A stretch of 64,000 nt of DNA. Origin: Subtercola vilae. GTDB lineage: Bacteria > Actinomycetota > Actinomycetes > Actinomycetales > Microbacteriaceae. A model generated the notes under the pieces. It worked only from the letters and a program-made list of their open reading frames with translations, did no database searches and was not told the DNA's origin. Positions 17,861 through 27,098 of this stretch are shown in pieces. The stretch covers positions 1 to 64,000 of the forward strand of contig NZ_QYRT01000004.1 of assembly GCF_004923255.1 (NCBI RefSeq). Direction: 5' to 3'. The position numbers and the translations under genes are program-made. Position 1 is the stretch's first letter; each line of letters opens with the position of its first letter.

Positions 17861-18907
17861 TCAGGAGCTCGTGACGACGCGGTGGCCCAGTGCCGCGGCC
17901 GGGTGGTCTCCGGCGGGGCTTCTGGCCCTCCGCACGAACGCGGCTGCCGCGCCGATGAGCGCTGCGTCGGCACCGAGTTGCGCGGGCACCAGGGGGCACC
18001 CGGCAACGCTCGGCATGAGCTCGGCAGCGGCGCCGCGCCGAACGGCAGACCACCAGAACTCTCCCGCATCGCTGAGGCCGCCGCCCACCACCACAGCGTG
18101 CGGGTCGAGGCTGTTCACCAGCCCGCCGATGGCGCGCCCCAGAGCGTACCCGGCCGTCTCGATCGTGCGCTCGGCGATCGGGTCTGCGGCACCGGAGGCG
18201 CGGGCGAAGACACCACGCGCATCGGTCACCACCGGGTCGCCACCCGCAGCGCGGTAGCGTTCGGCGATAGCGGGGCCGGAGGCGATCACTTCGAGATGCC
18301 CCTCGCGCCCACAGGTGCAGGGCAACCCGGCGGCCTCGGCGGCCGGGAGATGGCCGAAGTGGCCCGAGAGACCGGTGGCGCCCGCCCAGACGAGACCGTC
18401 GGTGACGAAGGCTCCCCCGATGCCTGTTCCCGCAGCGATCATCATCATCGACGGGCATCCGCGACCCGCACCGGCGAGCGCCTCACCGAGGGCGTGCGCG
18501 TGCACATCGTTCAGAACCGTCACAGGCAGCTCGAGGCGATCTTCGAGAACGGCCGCGAGCGGCGTGCCCGCCCAGCCGGTGAGCGACGAGGTGGCCGAGA
18601 CAACGGTTCCGGTGGCGCGGTCGATGACGCCGGCCGAACCCACCCCGCAGCCCGCGACCGGATGCCCGGCCCGGCGCGCCTCGGCCAGCAGGCCCGAAGC
18701 GACGCGCACCACCTCGGCCACGATGGCAGCCGAGCCCAGAGCGGCCGGCGTCGGCGAGCTCGCCAGCGCCACCACCCTCGCGCCCCCGGCCAGATCGATA
18801 CCGGCGAGATCAGCTCCTGCTGAGTCAGCCCCGGCCGCACCCGTGAACTCGACGAGGCCCACTGCGATCTTGGTTCCGCCGATATCGACGCCGAGCACGA
18901 ACGTCAT
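17861..18907 (-). CDS. nanK: ROK family N-acetylmannosamine kinase
   Basis: 348 aa ROK sugar kinase, here most likely phosphorylating ManNAc. ATP-binding DIGGTK is at 8-13, catalytic D134 in LNDVHAHA, GTGIGGAFV near 160, and the ROK zinc region is GHFGH (182-186) and CTCGREGHLE (197-206). The third zinc cysteine of the usual CxCGxxGCxE motif is His204 here. The ATG overlaps the nanA TGA, so the genes are coupled. The specificity call rests on the nanA and nanE neighbours; alone it would be called a generic ROK kinase. Confidence 0.88.
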   Translation of the reverse strand: MTFVLGVDIGGTKIAVGLVEFTGAAGADSAGADLAGIDLAGGARVVALASSPTPAALGSAAIVAEVVRVASGLLAEARRAGHPVAGCGVGSAGVIDRATGTVVSATSSLTGWAGTPLAAVLEDRLELPVTVLNDVHAHALGEALAGAGRGCPSMMMIAAGTGIGGAFVTDGLVWAGATGLSGHFGHLPAAEAAGLPCTCGREGHLEVIASGPAIAERYRAAGGDPVVTDARGVFARASGAADPIAERTIETAGYALGRAIGGLVNSLDPHAVVVGGGLSDAGEFWWSAVRRGAAAELMPSVAGCPLVPAQLGADAALIGAAAAFVRRARSPAGDHPAAALGHRVVTSS

Positions 18908-19830
18908 GTGACGAGCAGCCCCGAGCGGTCGACGATGGCGTGGATGCGTTCGACGGTGCTCTCGTCGAGCTCGGCAACCGGCTGCGACATACGTGCACTC
19001 GAGATGACGCCCAGGCGCGCGAGCGCCACCTTGAACGCCCCGATGCCGGCAGCTTCGCCGCTCACTCCCTGCGCCTGAAACACGATCTCGAACAGCGCGC
19101 ACAACTCGTCTTGCAGCGAACGCGCGCGGGCCCAGTCGCCGTCGACGGCGGCCTCGTACATCTCGACGTACCGGCGCGGGTCGATGTTGCCGAGCCCGGG
19201 TACCACCCCGTGTGCACCCCAGAGCAGCGCACCGTCGGCCACCACCTCGTGCCCGGTGAAGAGCACGAGTGGTTCACCGGCGGCCCGGTTCGCGTTCACG
19301 AGGCGACGAAACGCCACGTCGTCGCCGCTGGAGTCTTTCACCCCGGCGAGGATGCCCTCAGCGCCGAGCCGCACCAACATGTCGACCGTCAGCTTGTTGT
19401 GCACCCGAACGGGAACGTCGTAGGCGAACAGCGGAAGAGCCGTTGCCCCGGCGATCAGGCGGAAGTGGGTCTCGATCTCGGCGGTGCTCGGCAGCGTGTA
19501 GAAGGGCGCCGTGGCAACGATCGCGTCGGCTCCGGCCTGCTCGGCGAGGCGAACCTGCTCGATCACGCGGGCGGGCGTCATCTCGTTCACCCCCACGATC
19601 AGGGGCACGCGGCCGGCGGTGACCCGAGCCGACTCTTCGATCACGCTCACCCGCTCGGCGTCGGTGAGAAACGCGACCTCGCCCGACGAGCCGAGCACGA
19701 AGAGGCCGTGCACCCCGCCTGCGAGCAGATGCTCGATGACCGAGCCGAGACCGGGCAGGTCGAGGGCGCCATCGGCTGTGCGCGGGGTGACGACGGGCGG
19801 AATGACGCCGTGAAAACGGGGTTCTGACAT
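18904..19830 (-). CDS. nanA: N-acetylneuraminate lyase (DapA family)
   Basis: 308 aa class I aldolase cleaving N-acetylneuraminate to ManNAc and pyruvate. It has the substrate-carboxylate motif GSSGE (47-51), catalytic Y137 in AYDVP and Schiff-base K165 in GVKDSSGD, the same residue numbers as in well-studied NanA enzymes. DHDPS-type paralogues look similar; the position between the importer and nanK/nanE decides the call. Ribosome site AGAGGAGA is about 8 bases before the ATG. It is 50 bases downstream of satD-like. Confidence 0.88.
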   Translation of the reverse strand: MSEPRFHGVIPPVVTPRTADGALDLPGLGSVIEHLLAGGVHGLFVLGSSGEVAFLTDAERVSVIEESARVTAGRVPLIVGVNEMTPARVIEQVRLAEQAGADAIVATAPFYTLPSTAEIETHFRLIAGATALPLFAYDVPVRVHNKLTVDMLVRLGAEGILAGVKDSSGDDVAFRRLVNANRAAGEPLVLFTGHEVVADGALLWGAHGVVPGLGNIDPRRYVEMYEAAVDGDWARARSLQDELCALFEIVFQAQGVSGEAAGIGAFKVALARLGVISSARMSQPVAELDESTVERIHAIVDRSGLLVT

Positions 19831-19880
19831 GGGTGTATCTCCTCTGGGTAGAACGGTGAAAGACAAAAAATGGGTGACGG

Positions 19881-20681
19881 TCAGTGCCGAAGAAGGCTGG
19901 GCGCGGCGCCCAGCAGAGTGCGGGTGTACGGGTCGGTGGGATGATCGAACACCTCGGTCGCGGTGCCCTCCTCGACGATGCGACCGAAGTACATGACGAG
20001 AATTCGGTCTGACACGTAGCGAACGGTCTGGATGTCGTGCGAGATGAACACCATGCCGAGGTTCAGGCGCGTCTTCACATCGCTCAGCAGGTTGAGAATC
20101 TGGGCGCGCACCGAGACATCCAGAGCCGAGGTCGGCTCATCGGCGACGATGATGTCGGGTTCGAGGGCCAGCGCCCGGGCAATGGCCACCCGCTGGCGTT
20201 GGCCGCCCGAGATCTGTCCTGGAACAACCTCGGCAGCCGAGGCCGGCAGCCCCACCAGGTTGAGCAGTTCGAAGACCCGCGCCTCACGCTGCGATTTCGA
20301 CCCGATGCCATGCACGTTCAACGGGTCGCTGAGCACATCGTGCACCGTCATGCGGGGGTTCAAGGCCGTGGCCGGGTCTTGAAAGATGACGGAGACCGAC
20401 TTGCCATACGTCTTGGCCACCGCTGCAGACCGGCGCCGAATGTCGGTGCCGCGAAAGTACACCGACCCCTCGGTCGGCGCCTGCAACCCCACCATCACCC
20501 GGGCGAGCGTCGACTTGCCGCAGCCCGATTCGCCCACGATACCGATGGTCTCGCCGCGGCGAACCGTGAGGCTCACATCGTTCACGGCGGTCACCGTGTC
20601 GCGACGAAACAGCGTGCCGGTGCGGGCGGTGTGCACTACCTTCACGTGCTCGAGGCGCACAATCTCTTCGTTCGCGCTCAT
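19881..20681 (-). CDS. Sialic acid/oligopeptide-type ABC importer ATPase (SatD-like)
   Basis: 266 aa OppF-type ATPase. Walker A GESGCGKS (50-57), signature SGGQRQR, Walker B IIVADEPTSALD, and the Opp-family extension ending GAAPSLLRH. Its ATG overlaps the stop of the permease-ATPase fusion gene by 4 bases. It supplies the second nucleotide-binding domain of the heterodimeric importer. In peptide or sialic acid (Sat) systems this partner usually follows the fusion protein. The context with nanAKE favours sialic acid. Confidence 0.88.
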   Translation of the reverse strand: MSANEEIVRLEHVKVVHTARTGTLFRRDTVTAVNDVSLTVRRGETIGIVGESGCGKSTLARVMVGLQAPTEGSVYFRGTDIRRRSAAVAKTYGKSVSVIFQDPATALNPRMTVHDVLSDPLNVHGIGSKSQREARVFELLNLVGLPASAAEVVPGQISGGQRQRVAIARALALEPDIIVADEPTSALDVSVRAQILNLLSDVKTRLNLGMVFISHDIQTVRYVSDRILVMYFGRIVEEGTATEVFDHPTDPYTRTLLGAAPSLLRH

Positions 20682-22702
20682 CGGTACAGCTCCAGTTCAT
20701 CGTCGGCGGGCAGATCGACCGGGTTGAAGCTCGCGAAGGCGTGCTCGGTGCCGGGAATGAACGTCAGGCCGGGTCGCTCTGCCCGCACGGGCGCGAGGCT
20801 GAGCGATCGTGGGGCGAAGCGGTCGCCGGTGGCGAAGTCGCGGGGCGACGGCACCATTCCGGGTATCTGGTGCAGGCGATCGGCACCGTCTTCGATCGAC
20901 AGCACCGACCCGAGCAGGCCACGGGTGTACTCGTGCTGGGGGCGCGCCAGCAGACTCTTCGTCGGCGCCGACTCGACCACCTGACCGGCATACATCACTG
21001 TGATGCGGTGGGCGAGTTCGGCGACCAGGGCCAGGTCGTGGCTGACGAACACCATGGCGAAACCGAGCTTCTCACGAAGGTCGTTGAGCAGGTCGATCAC
21101 CTGTGCCTGCACGGTGACATCGAGAGCGGTGGTGGGCTCGTCAGCCACCACGAGCTTCGGGCTGCGGGTGAGTGCCAGCGCGATGAGTACCCGCTGGCGC
21201 TGCCCGCCGCTGAGCTCGTGCGGGTAGCTCTTCAGAGTTCGGGCCGGGTCGAGCCCCACCAGTTCGAGCAGTTCTTCGGCGCTTCGGGTGCCGCCGCGCC
21301 GCAGCAACTGGGTGAGCTGGCTGCGAATCAGCATCGACGGATTCAGTGAACTGAGCGCGTCTTGGTAGACCATCGACATGTCGTGGCCACGAAGCGCGTT
21401 ACGGCGCTTCGGGTTCGCCTCGAGCAGGTTCTCGCCCTCGAAGAGCACCTCGCCGGTCACCTCGGCCGACGCCGGCAGCAGCCCCATGATGGCGAGGCTC
21501 GTGATGCTCTTGCCGCAACCCGACTCACCCACCAGCGCCATGGTCTCACCGGGGCGCACCGAGAAACTCACGTTGTCGACCACGGCGACGTCGCCGTGCC
21601 GTTCGGGAAACCGGATGCTCAGGTTCTTCACTTCGAGCAGCGGCGCAGCGTTCGAGCTGTAGACGAGCCTGTCGGTGCGCGTGCGCTCTGCGGTGCGCAA
21701 CAAGGCGAGATGCCGCGTGAGAGACGCGGGTTCGGCACGGGCGGTGGGGGCCCGGGCATCCATCTCCCGAGGCGCACCGTCATGCGTCGATGCGGTCTCG
21801 ACGCTCTCGCCATCGACGGCCGCGACCGCTTTCACCGCGGCCGCATTCTTTCGGATGCTCGGCCGTACCATGGCATCGGTCAGACCCTCGGCGAGAATGT
21901 TGAGCGCCAGCACGGTGAGCAGAATGAGCATGCCAGGGAAGAAGGTGGCCCACCATCCCCCGCTCAGCAGCAGGTTGCGCCCGTACGAGATGACGTTGCC
22001 CCACGACGGGGCGGGGTCTTGCACACCGGCACCGATGAACGACAGGCTCGCCTCGAACACGATGGCGTCGGCCACCAGAATCGTGGCGAAGACCATGACG
22101 GGAGCGGCGCAGTTGCGGGCCACGTGCTTCAGCAGAATGTACGACGTGCGCGCACCCATCACCTTCTCGGCCGAGACGTAGTCTTCACCGAACTGGCTGA
22201 GCACGTTGGCCCGCACGATACGGCTGAGCTGCGGAACGTACAGAAAGGCGAGGGTGCAGATGAGCACTGGCAGCGACTTGCCGAAGACCGCGACGAACAC
22301 GACGGCCAGTGCAATGCCCGGGAACGACATGACAATGTCGAGCAGGCGCATGACGATCTCTGAGACGGCCTTGCTCGCCGTGGCAGCGATCGAACCGATC
22401 ACCGCTGCGAACACCAGCGCAAGCGCCGTGGCGCCGAGCCCGATGGCCAGCGAGTACCGGGCGCCGAAGACCAGCCGGGAGAAGATGTCGCGCCCTGCAC
22501 GGTCGGTGCCGAACCAGAAGTCGGCCGACGGAGGTTGGGCCGGGATGCCCGTGGTCAGCGGGTCGTGAGGCGCAACCAGTGGCGCGAAGACAGCCGCGAA
22601 CACGATGACCAGAAAGAACCCGAGGGCGAATTTCGAACCCAGCGGAAGCGCGGCAATGCGCAGCCCCGGGGTGGCGAGCCGTTGGGTGAGAGTGCGACGC
22701 AT
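20678..22702 (-). CDS. ABC importer permease-ATPase fusion (SatC-like)
   Basis: 674 aa with two fused domains. Residues 1-285 are a DppC/OppC-type permease with about six spans and the coupling loop EKVMGARTSYILLKH (179-193). A poorly conserved linker of about 65 residues follows. Residues 355-674 are an OppD-type ATPase with Walker A GESGCGKS (392-399), SGGQRQR, VVADEPTTALD and the oligopeptide C-terminal extension. Start is the ATG two bases after the upstream stop. A single fused permease-ATPase is the hallmark of SatC in the Haemophilus ducreyi sialic acid transporter, although peptide systems with this fusion also exist. Confidence 0.88.
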   Translation of the reverse strand: MRRTLTQRLATPGLRIAALPLGSKFALGFFLVIVFAAVFAPLVAPHDPLTTGIPAQPPSADFWFGTDRAGRDIFSRLVFGARYSLAIGLGATALALVFAAVIGSIAATASKAVSEIVMRLLDIVMSFPGIALAVVFVAVFGKSLPVLICTLAFLYVPQLSRIVRANVLSQFGEDYVSAEKVMGARTSYILLKHVARNCAAPVMVFATILVADAIVFEASLSFIGAGVQDPAPSWGNVISYGRNLLLSGGWWATFFPGMLILLTVLALNILAEGLTDAMVRPSIRKNAAAVKAVAAVDGESVETASTHDGAPREMDARAPTARAEPASLTRHLALLRTAERTRTDRLVYSSNAAPLLEVKNLSIRFPERHGDVAVVDNVSFSVRPGETMALVGESGCGKSITSLAIMGLLPASAEVTGEVLFEGENLLEANPKRRNALRGHDMSMVYQDALSSLNPSMLIRSQLTQLLRRGGTRSAEELLELVGLDPARTLKSYPHELSGGQRQRVLIALALTRSPKLVVADEPTTALDVTVQAQVIDLLNDLREKLGFAMVFVSHDLALVAELAHRITVMYAGQVVESAPTKSLLARPQHEYTRGLLGSVLSIEDGADRLHQIPGMVPSPRDFATGDRFAPRSLSLAPVRAERPGLTFIPGTEHAFASFNPVDLPADDELELYR

Positions 22703-22704
22703 GA

Positions 22705-23658
22705 TTAGACCGCTCTGATTCGGGGGTTGATGACCAGGTACAGCAGGTCGACCACGATGTTGACGACGACGAAGGTGAGGGCGATGACCAGGGTGACGCC
22801 CTGCACGAGGTTGGTGTCGCCCGAGGTCACCCCGTTCAAGATGAGTTCTCCCATACCGGGCAGGTCGAAGATGACTTCTATGACGACGGCGCCGCCCAGC
22901 AGGTATCCCACCCGCAGGCCGAGCACCGTCACCGGGGTGATGAGCGCGTTGCGCAGCACGTTGCGGCCGACCACGACGTGCATCGGCAGGCCAGAACCGA
23001 TGGCGGTTCGCACGTAGTCCCGGTCGAGTTCTTCGACCATCGATGTGCGAACCACCCGGGTGAGAGACGCGGCGACCGGCACACCGAGCGCCAGAGCCGG
23101 CAGCCACATCGAAGCGAACCAGCCGCCGAGCGAGTCGCCAGGGTTGACGTAGCCACCGCTCGGAAACCAGTTCAGATCGAGCGCGAAGGTCTTGATCAAC
23201 AAAATCGCGAGCCAGAACGACGGCGTGGCGATGCCGGCGATCGACACGACGCGAATGACCTGGTCTGGCCACCGGTCGCGGTAGAGCGCGGCCGCCACAC
23301 CCAACACGAGTGCGAGCACGACCGCGATCACCAGACCGAGGAAGGTCAGCTGCAGAGTGAGCGGGAACGCAGTGGAGATGAGCGTGGTGACCGGCTTGGC
23401 GGGCGGAACCGTGTTACCGAGATTGCCCGTGAACAGGCCGCCCAGAAACCGGAAGTACTGCTCGAAGACCGGGTCGTTCAACCCGTTTGCCGCACGATAC
23501 GCCTGCTTCGCAGCTTCGGTCGCGCTCTCACCGAGCGCGTTGGTAGCCGGGTCGGTGGGCGAGAACTGCATGACGAAGAACACCAGCAACGTGATGCCGA
23601 GCACCATGAAGGGCAGCCACAAAAGGCGCCGCCCCGCCAGTCGAGCCAACGCGATCAC
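22705..23658 (-). CDS. ABC importer permease (SatB/DppB-like)
   Basis: 317 aa DppB/OppB-type permease with six predicted spans. The N-terminal span is LPFMVLGITLLVFFVMQFSP followed by the large extracytoplasmic loop (DPATNALG through FRFLGGLF) typical of the B subunit. The EAA-like loop is near SMVEELDRDYVRTA. Its ATG overlaps the end of the binding-protein gene by 4 bases. It forms the membrane pore with the permease half of the fusion protein. Confidence 0.9.
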   Translation of the reverse strand: MIALARLAGRRLLWLPFMVLGITLLVFFVMQFSPTDPATNALGESATEAAKQAYRAANGLNDPVFEQYFRFLGGLFTGNLGNTVPPAKPVTTLISTAFPLTLQLTFLGLVIAVVLALVLGVAAALYRDRWPDQVIRVVSIAGIATPSFWLAILLIKTFALDLNWFPSGGYVNPGDSLGGWFASMWLPALALGVPVAASLTRVVRTSMVEELDRDYVRTAIGSGLPMHVVVGRNVLRNALITPVTVLGLRVGYLLGGAVVIEVIFDLPGMGELILNGVTSGDTNLVQGVTLVIALTFVVVNIVVDLLYLVINPRIRAV

Positions 23659-25256
23659 GAGACGGTGGTTCCCACATCGAGAAACGACAGGCCCGAGATC
23701 GACAGCGGCTTGAACGCGGGAACATCGGTCGCGTTCCAGGCCGTCGGCAGTTTGCGGTGGAACAGCGGGTACAGCGGCACGTTGTCAGAGATGATGTCGA
23801 AGATCTGGCCCCAGGTGGCTTTCTGCGCCGCCGCATCCGACTGGGTCGAGGCGGTGTTCAGAAGGGCCGTGACCTGGGCGAACTCGGGGGTGTCGGCCCA
23901 GCGGTAGCGCGTCACGGGCCAGACGGTTCCCGCGAACCACCAGCGCAGCAGCAGGTCGACGTCGTTGCCGAAGACCGAGGGGTCGCCGGGCGCGACCATC
24001 ACCTGTAGGGCGCCACCGTCGACCTTCTTGTACTGGCCACCCGACTGGCCGATGTCGAGGGTGGTGGCGATGCCCACGGCATCCAGACTCTCTTTGATGA
24101 GCGGAGCGACGTCTTTCACCCACGCGGTGTCGGTGGTCAGCAGCGTGATGGCGAGGTTCGACACACCGGCGTCGGCAAGTAGCTGTTTCGCCTTGTCGGG
24201 GTTGTAGCTGTAGACCGTCTTGGCCTCGACGTACGACGGGTGGTCTTTCTGCACGAAGCTGCTCGCGGCCGTGGCATTGCCGAGCAGAGCGGTGTTGATC
24301 ACCTTATCCATGTCGATCGCGTAGAAGAAGGCCTGCCGAACGCGCTTGTCGTTGAAGGGGGCCACCGAGCAGTTGAACATCATGAAGAGCAGGCCGAACG
24401 ACTGAACCGACTGAACCGTGATCTTCTTGGCGAGCGCATCGGCGTCGAGGTAGGGCACGTCTTCGATGGCTTCGACACGACCCGACTGGGCCGCGGTGAC
24501 GCGGGCCGAGGCGTCAGAGAGCAGGTTCCACGTCATGGCGGCGGCCAGCGCGGGGCGCGTACCGTTGTAGGCGTCGAAGCGCTGAAACTCGATCTTGTCG
24601 TCTTTGGTCGCCGAGATCATCTTGTAGGGGCCCGAACCGGTGGGCAGGCTGTCGAACTTCGACTGGTCGGCCAGCACGAGGGCCTTGGGCACGATCTTCA
24701 CGACCGAGATGCGCGAGGGGAAGAGGCTGAAGGCGTACTTCAGTTTGAACTGAACGGTGCTCGCGTCTTTCGCTGTCACGGAGTCGAGAAAGGGCAGAAA
24801 GCCCCGGTACAGCGAGTTGTTCGCGGGGTCGATGACGCGGGTGAACGAGAAGACGACGTCGTCGATGGTCACCGGGCTGCCGTTGTGGAAGGTGGCGCCG
24901 CTTCGAATCGTGGCCTCCCACGTCGTGTCATCGATCTGCGTCGGCATCGCCGTGGCGAGAGCGGCGTAGGGCTGGCGTGTGGCGGGGTCGAGGTCGACGA
25001 GGCCTTCGAGCACGTGCCAGTTGGCCGCGACGGTGAGGGCCGCCGAGGTGGTCATCGGGTCGAAGCCGGTCGAGAGCGGGTACGACATACCAGCGATGAT
25101 CGTTCCGCTCGGGTTCACGGTTGCTGATCCGGCGCCGGCTGCCGTTGTGGAGCTCGGCCCGCTGCAGGCCGCGAGGGCGGCAACGATGCCCAGGGCACCG
25201 GCCGACTGCAGAAATACCCTGCGACTGGTCTGCACGTGGAGCGCTTCTTTCAACAT
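23655..25256 (-). CDS. Family 5 solute-binding lipoprotein (SatA-like)
   Basis: 533 aa extracellular receptor of the importer. The N-terminus has a twin-arginine-like TSRRVFLQ, a hydrophobic span, and the lipobox LAAC with lipidated Cys31. The mature part is a typical peptide/nickel/sialate-binding family 5 protein (GSGPYKMIS, YNPDKAKQLLADAGV). Ribosome site GAGAGG lies about 8 bases before the ATG. It is the first gene of the operon, directly downstream of the palindromic operator. The ligand is inferred from the nan genes; peptide binding cannot be excluded. Confidence 0.87.
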   Translation of the reverse strand: MLKEALHVQTSRRVFLQSAGALGIVAALAACSGPSSTTAAGAGSATVNPSGTIIAGMSYPLSTGFDPMTTSAALTVAANWHVLEGLVDLDPATRQPYAALATAMPTQIDDTTWEATIRSGATFHNGSPVTIDDVVFSFTRVIDPANNSLYRGFLPFLDSVTAKDASTVQFKLKYAFSLFPSRISVVKIVPKALVLADQSKFDSLPTGSGPYKMISATKDDKIEFQRFDAYNGTRPALAAAMTWNLLSDASARVTAAQSGRVEAIEDVPYLDADALAKKITVQSVQSFGLLFMMFNCSVAPFNDKRVRQAFFYAIDMDKVINTALLGNATAASSFVQKDHPSYVEAKTVYSYNPDKAKQLLADAGVSNLAITLLTTDTAWVKDVAPLIKESLDAVGIATTLDIGQSGGQYKKVDGGALQVMVAPGDPSVFGNDVDLLLRWWFAGTVWPVTRYRWADTPEFAQVTALLNTASTQSDAAAQKATWGQIFDIISDNVPLYPLFHRKLPTAWNATDVPAFKPLSISGLSFLDVGTTVS

Positions 25257-25281
25257 GAATTGCCTCTCGGGAATGAATATC

Positions 25282-25296
25282 GGACATCTGATGTCC
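25282..25296. promoter_or_regulatory. Perfect palindromic operator of the sialic acid operons
   Basis: GGACATC-T-GATGTCC is a perfect 15-bp palindrome in the 91-base region between the sat-nan operon and the gntR operon. On the minus strand a -10-like TAGGAC (25298 to 25293) overlaps it, so binding would block sat-nan transcription. The same core occurs twice between nagB and the sialidase gene. Spacing and symmetry suit a GntR/FCD dimer, whose gene is next door. Confidence 0.75.
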
Positions 25297-25347
25297 TATG
25301 TGGGTAAACTGACGGTAATACCTCGTTGTGAGAAAGGTCAAGTCGAA

Positions 25348-26097
25348 ATGCAAATCACCCCGATGACGGCAGGAGAAATCTTTCCTGCCGACATGAGCCG
25401 CAAGCGGAATTCGGTCACCGACCAGATCAAGAATTTCATTCTGCGAAACGACCTGCGACCCGGCGATCTCATGCCCACCGAGTCGGAGATCTGCGCGACG
25501 CTCAACGTGAGTCGCTCGAGTGTTCGCGAAGCCATTCGCACTCTCGCCGCCCTCGACATCGTCGAAGTACGCCACGGCTATGGCACCTATGTGGGCAACC
25601 TCTCGCTCGCACCCCTCGTCGAAGGGCTCGTCTTTCGTGGGGTACTGAGCCCCGAAGACAACTTCGCAGCACTCCGCGAAGTAGTCGAAGTGCGCGAGGC
25701 GCTCGACCTGGCCATGGCCGGGCCCATCGTGACGGCATTGACAGGCCAGAACGACGAGCAACTGCGGGCCCTCGTGGGCACCATGGTCGACAAAGCAACT
25801 CGAAACGAAGCCTTTCCCGAAGAAGACCTCGCCTTTCACACCCGGCTTCTCAGCTATCTCGACAATGCCCTGGTCGGCCAGCTGGTCGCCGCCTTCTGGG
25901 AGGTCAACACCGTGGTCTATCCCCTCTTGGGGCTGGCCCCAGCAGCGGATATGGATGAGACGGCCAAAGCACACGGAACAATGCTCGATGCCGCAGAAGC
26001 CGGCCGCATCGACGACTACAAGCAGGCCGTGATCGACCACTACCTACCCCTCAGACGCGCGCTGCAGAAAGCGAACGCCCGACGAGCCGAGAAGTGA
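25348..26097 (+). CDS. GntR/FadR-type (FCD) regulator, probable NanR
   Basis: 249 aa. Winged helix-turn-helix (about residues 25-85) with LRPGDLMPTESEICATLNVS and SRSSVREAIRTLAALDIVEV, followed by an all-helical FCD ligand domain (VREALDLAMA, DLAFHTRLLSYLDN, AGRIDDYKQAVIDHY). Start is the ATG with AAAGG upstream; the frame is open earlier but only through the neighbouring gene and promoter. It lies beside the palindrome and starts the four-gene plus-strand operon. FCD regulators commonly sense sugar acids, so it probably derepresses the island on sialic acid or a catabolite. Confidence 0.88.
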   Translation: MQITPMTAGEIFPADMSRKRNSVTDQIKNFILRNDLRPGDLMPTESEICATLNVSRSSVREAIRTLAALDIVEVRHGYGTYVGNLSLAPLVEGLVFRGVLSPEDNFAALREVVEVREALDLAMAGPIVTALTGQNDEQLRALVGTMVDKATRNEAFPEEDLAFHTRLLSYLDNALVGQLVAAFWEVNTVVYPLLGLAPAADMDETAKAHGTMLDAAEAGRIDDYKQAVIDHYLPLRRALQKANARRAEK

Positions 26098-27098
26098 CTC
26101 CGCTACGGGTAGCCGTGGTGGGCACCGGCAGTTTCGCCCGCGAACACGTCGTCGCGCTCAGCCAGCTTTCGGGGGTGCGCGTGACGCACGTCGCGGGCAG
26201 CGACCTCGGCCGCGCCCAGAGCGTCGCCGCACTCGCGCCCGGCGCCATCGGCACGACCGACATCGCCGGCACAGTAGGGCTTGACGGCATCGACGCCGTC
26301 GACGTCTGCAACGCAACTCCCGACCACAAGCGTTGGGTGATCGCCGCTGGCGACGCCGGTAAACACGTGCACGTAGACAAGCCCGCCGCACTCACGGTGG
26401 CCGACTTCGACGAGATGGTCACGGCCACCGAAGGCCGTGGCCGCACACTCATGGTGGGGCAGACCGTACGGTTTCAGCCCGTGATCGCTGAACTGCAGCA
26501 GCAGGTCGCGTCGGGTGACATCGGCGACCCGAAGCTGCTGCACGTGACGTGGTACACCGGCCACGTGTGGCCGAACGGCTGGCGCGGGTGGCAGCTCGAC
26601 ACGGCGCTCTCGGGCGGGCATCCGGTGCACAACGGCACCCACAGCATCGACCTCGCGGTATGGCTGATGAACTCCCGGCCCGTCGAGGTGTTCGCGCGGC
26701 AGTTCGCCACCTTCGCCGCCAACATGCCGATGCCCGACAGCTTTCAGCTTCTGGTGCGGTTCGAGAACGGCTCTCTGGCTACCCTCGAACTCTGTTACGC
26801 GCTTCGCCAGCCGGGCGAGTTTCTGCGCCGAATCGTGCTGGCGGGAACCGAGGCGACACTCGCGCACAGCACAGAGGCCGACCCGGGGCTGGCATCGCCC
26901 GGGCATCCGGTACCCCCAGCCTCGATCGAGGGCGCCCTCGCCGCCCAGCTCGCACACTGGGTGCACTCGATCCGAACGAAAGAGCCGTTTCTCGTGACAA
27001 ACCGCCAGGCCCGCGCTGCACTGATGACGGCCGTGGCCGCCCAACAATCGCTCGACACCGGCCAACCCGTGCAGATCGAGCAGACGGTGGCACTGTGA
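26094..27098 (+). CDS. Gfo/Idh/MocA family oxidoreductase 1
   Basis: 334 aa NAD(P)-dependent sugar oxidoreductase. Rossmann fold VAVVGTGSFAREH at the N-terminus, cofactor/substrate motif HVDKP in place of the usual EKP, and the alpha/beta C-terminal domain with GGHPVHNGTHSIDLAVW. Start GTG overlaps the regulator stop (GTGA), so it is coupled. The nearest biological analogue in such a locus is NanOx/YjhC, which interconverts 2,7-anhydro-Neu5Ac and Neu5Ac by an NAD-dependent redox cycle; this is inference from context, and myo-inositol- or glucose-type substrates are equally possible from sequence alone. Confidence 0.87.
   Translation: MTPLRVAVVGTGSFAREHVVALSQLSGVRVTHVAGSDLGRAQSVAALAPGAIGTTDIAGTVGLDGIDAVDVCNATPDHKRWVIAAGDAGKHVHVDKPAALTVADFDEMVTATEGRGRTLMVGQTVRFQPVIAELQQQVASGDIGDPKLLHVTWYTGHVWPNGWRGWQLDTALSGGHPVHNGTHSIDLAVWLMNSRPVEVFARQFATFAANMPMPDSFQLLVRFENGSLATLELCYALRQPGEFLRRIVLAGTEATLAHSTEADPGLASPGHPVPPASIEGALAAQLAHWVHSIRTKEPFLVTNRQARAALMTAVAAQQSLDTGQPVQIEQTVAL

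Noticed and set aside
16823-18823. Open plus-strand frame of over 600 codons across adh, nanE and nanK
   Set aside because: Runs antisense to three genes with intact active sites; composition is typical of a shadow frame.
21362-22363. Open plus-strand frame inside the permease-ATPase fusion gene
   Set aside because: Antisense to a clearly coding ABC protein; His/Glu/Arg-rich.
22703-23272. Upstream extension of the permease-ATPase fusion into the preceding permease gene
   Set aside because: The frame is open but overlaps the SatB-like gene; the ATG at 22702 fits the permease N-terminus.
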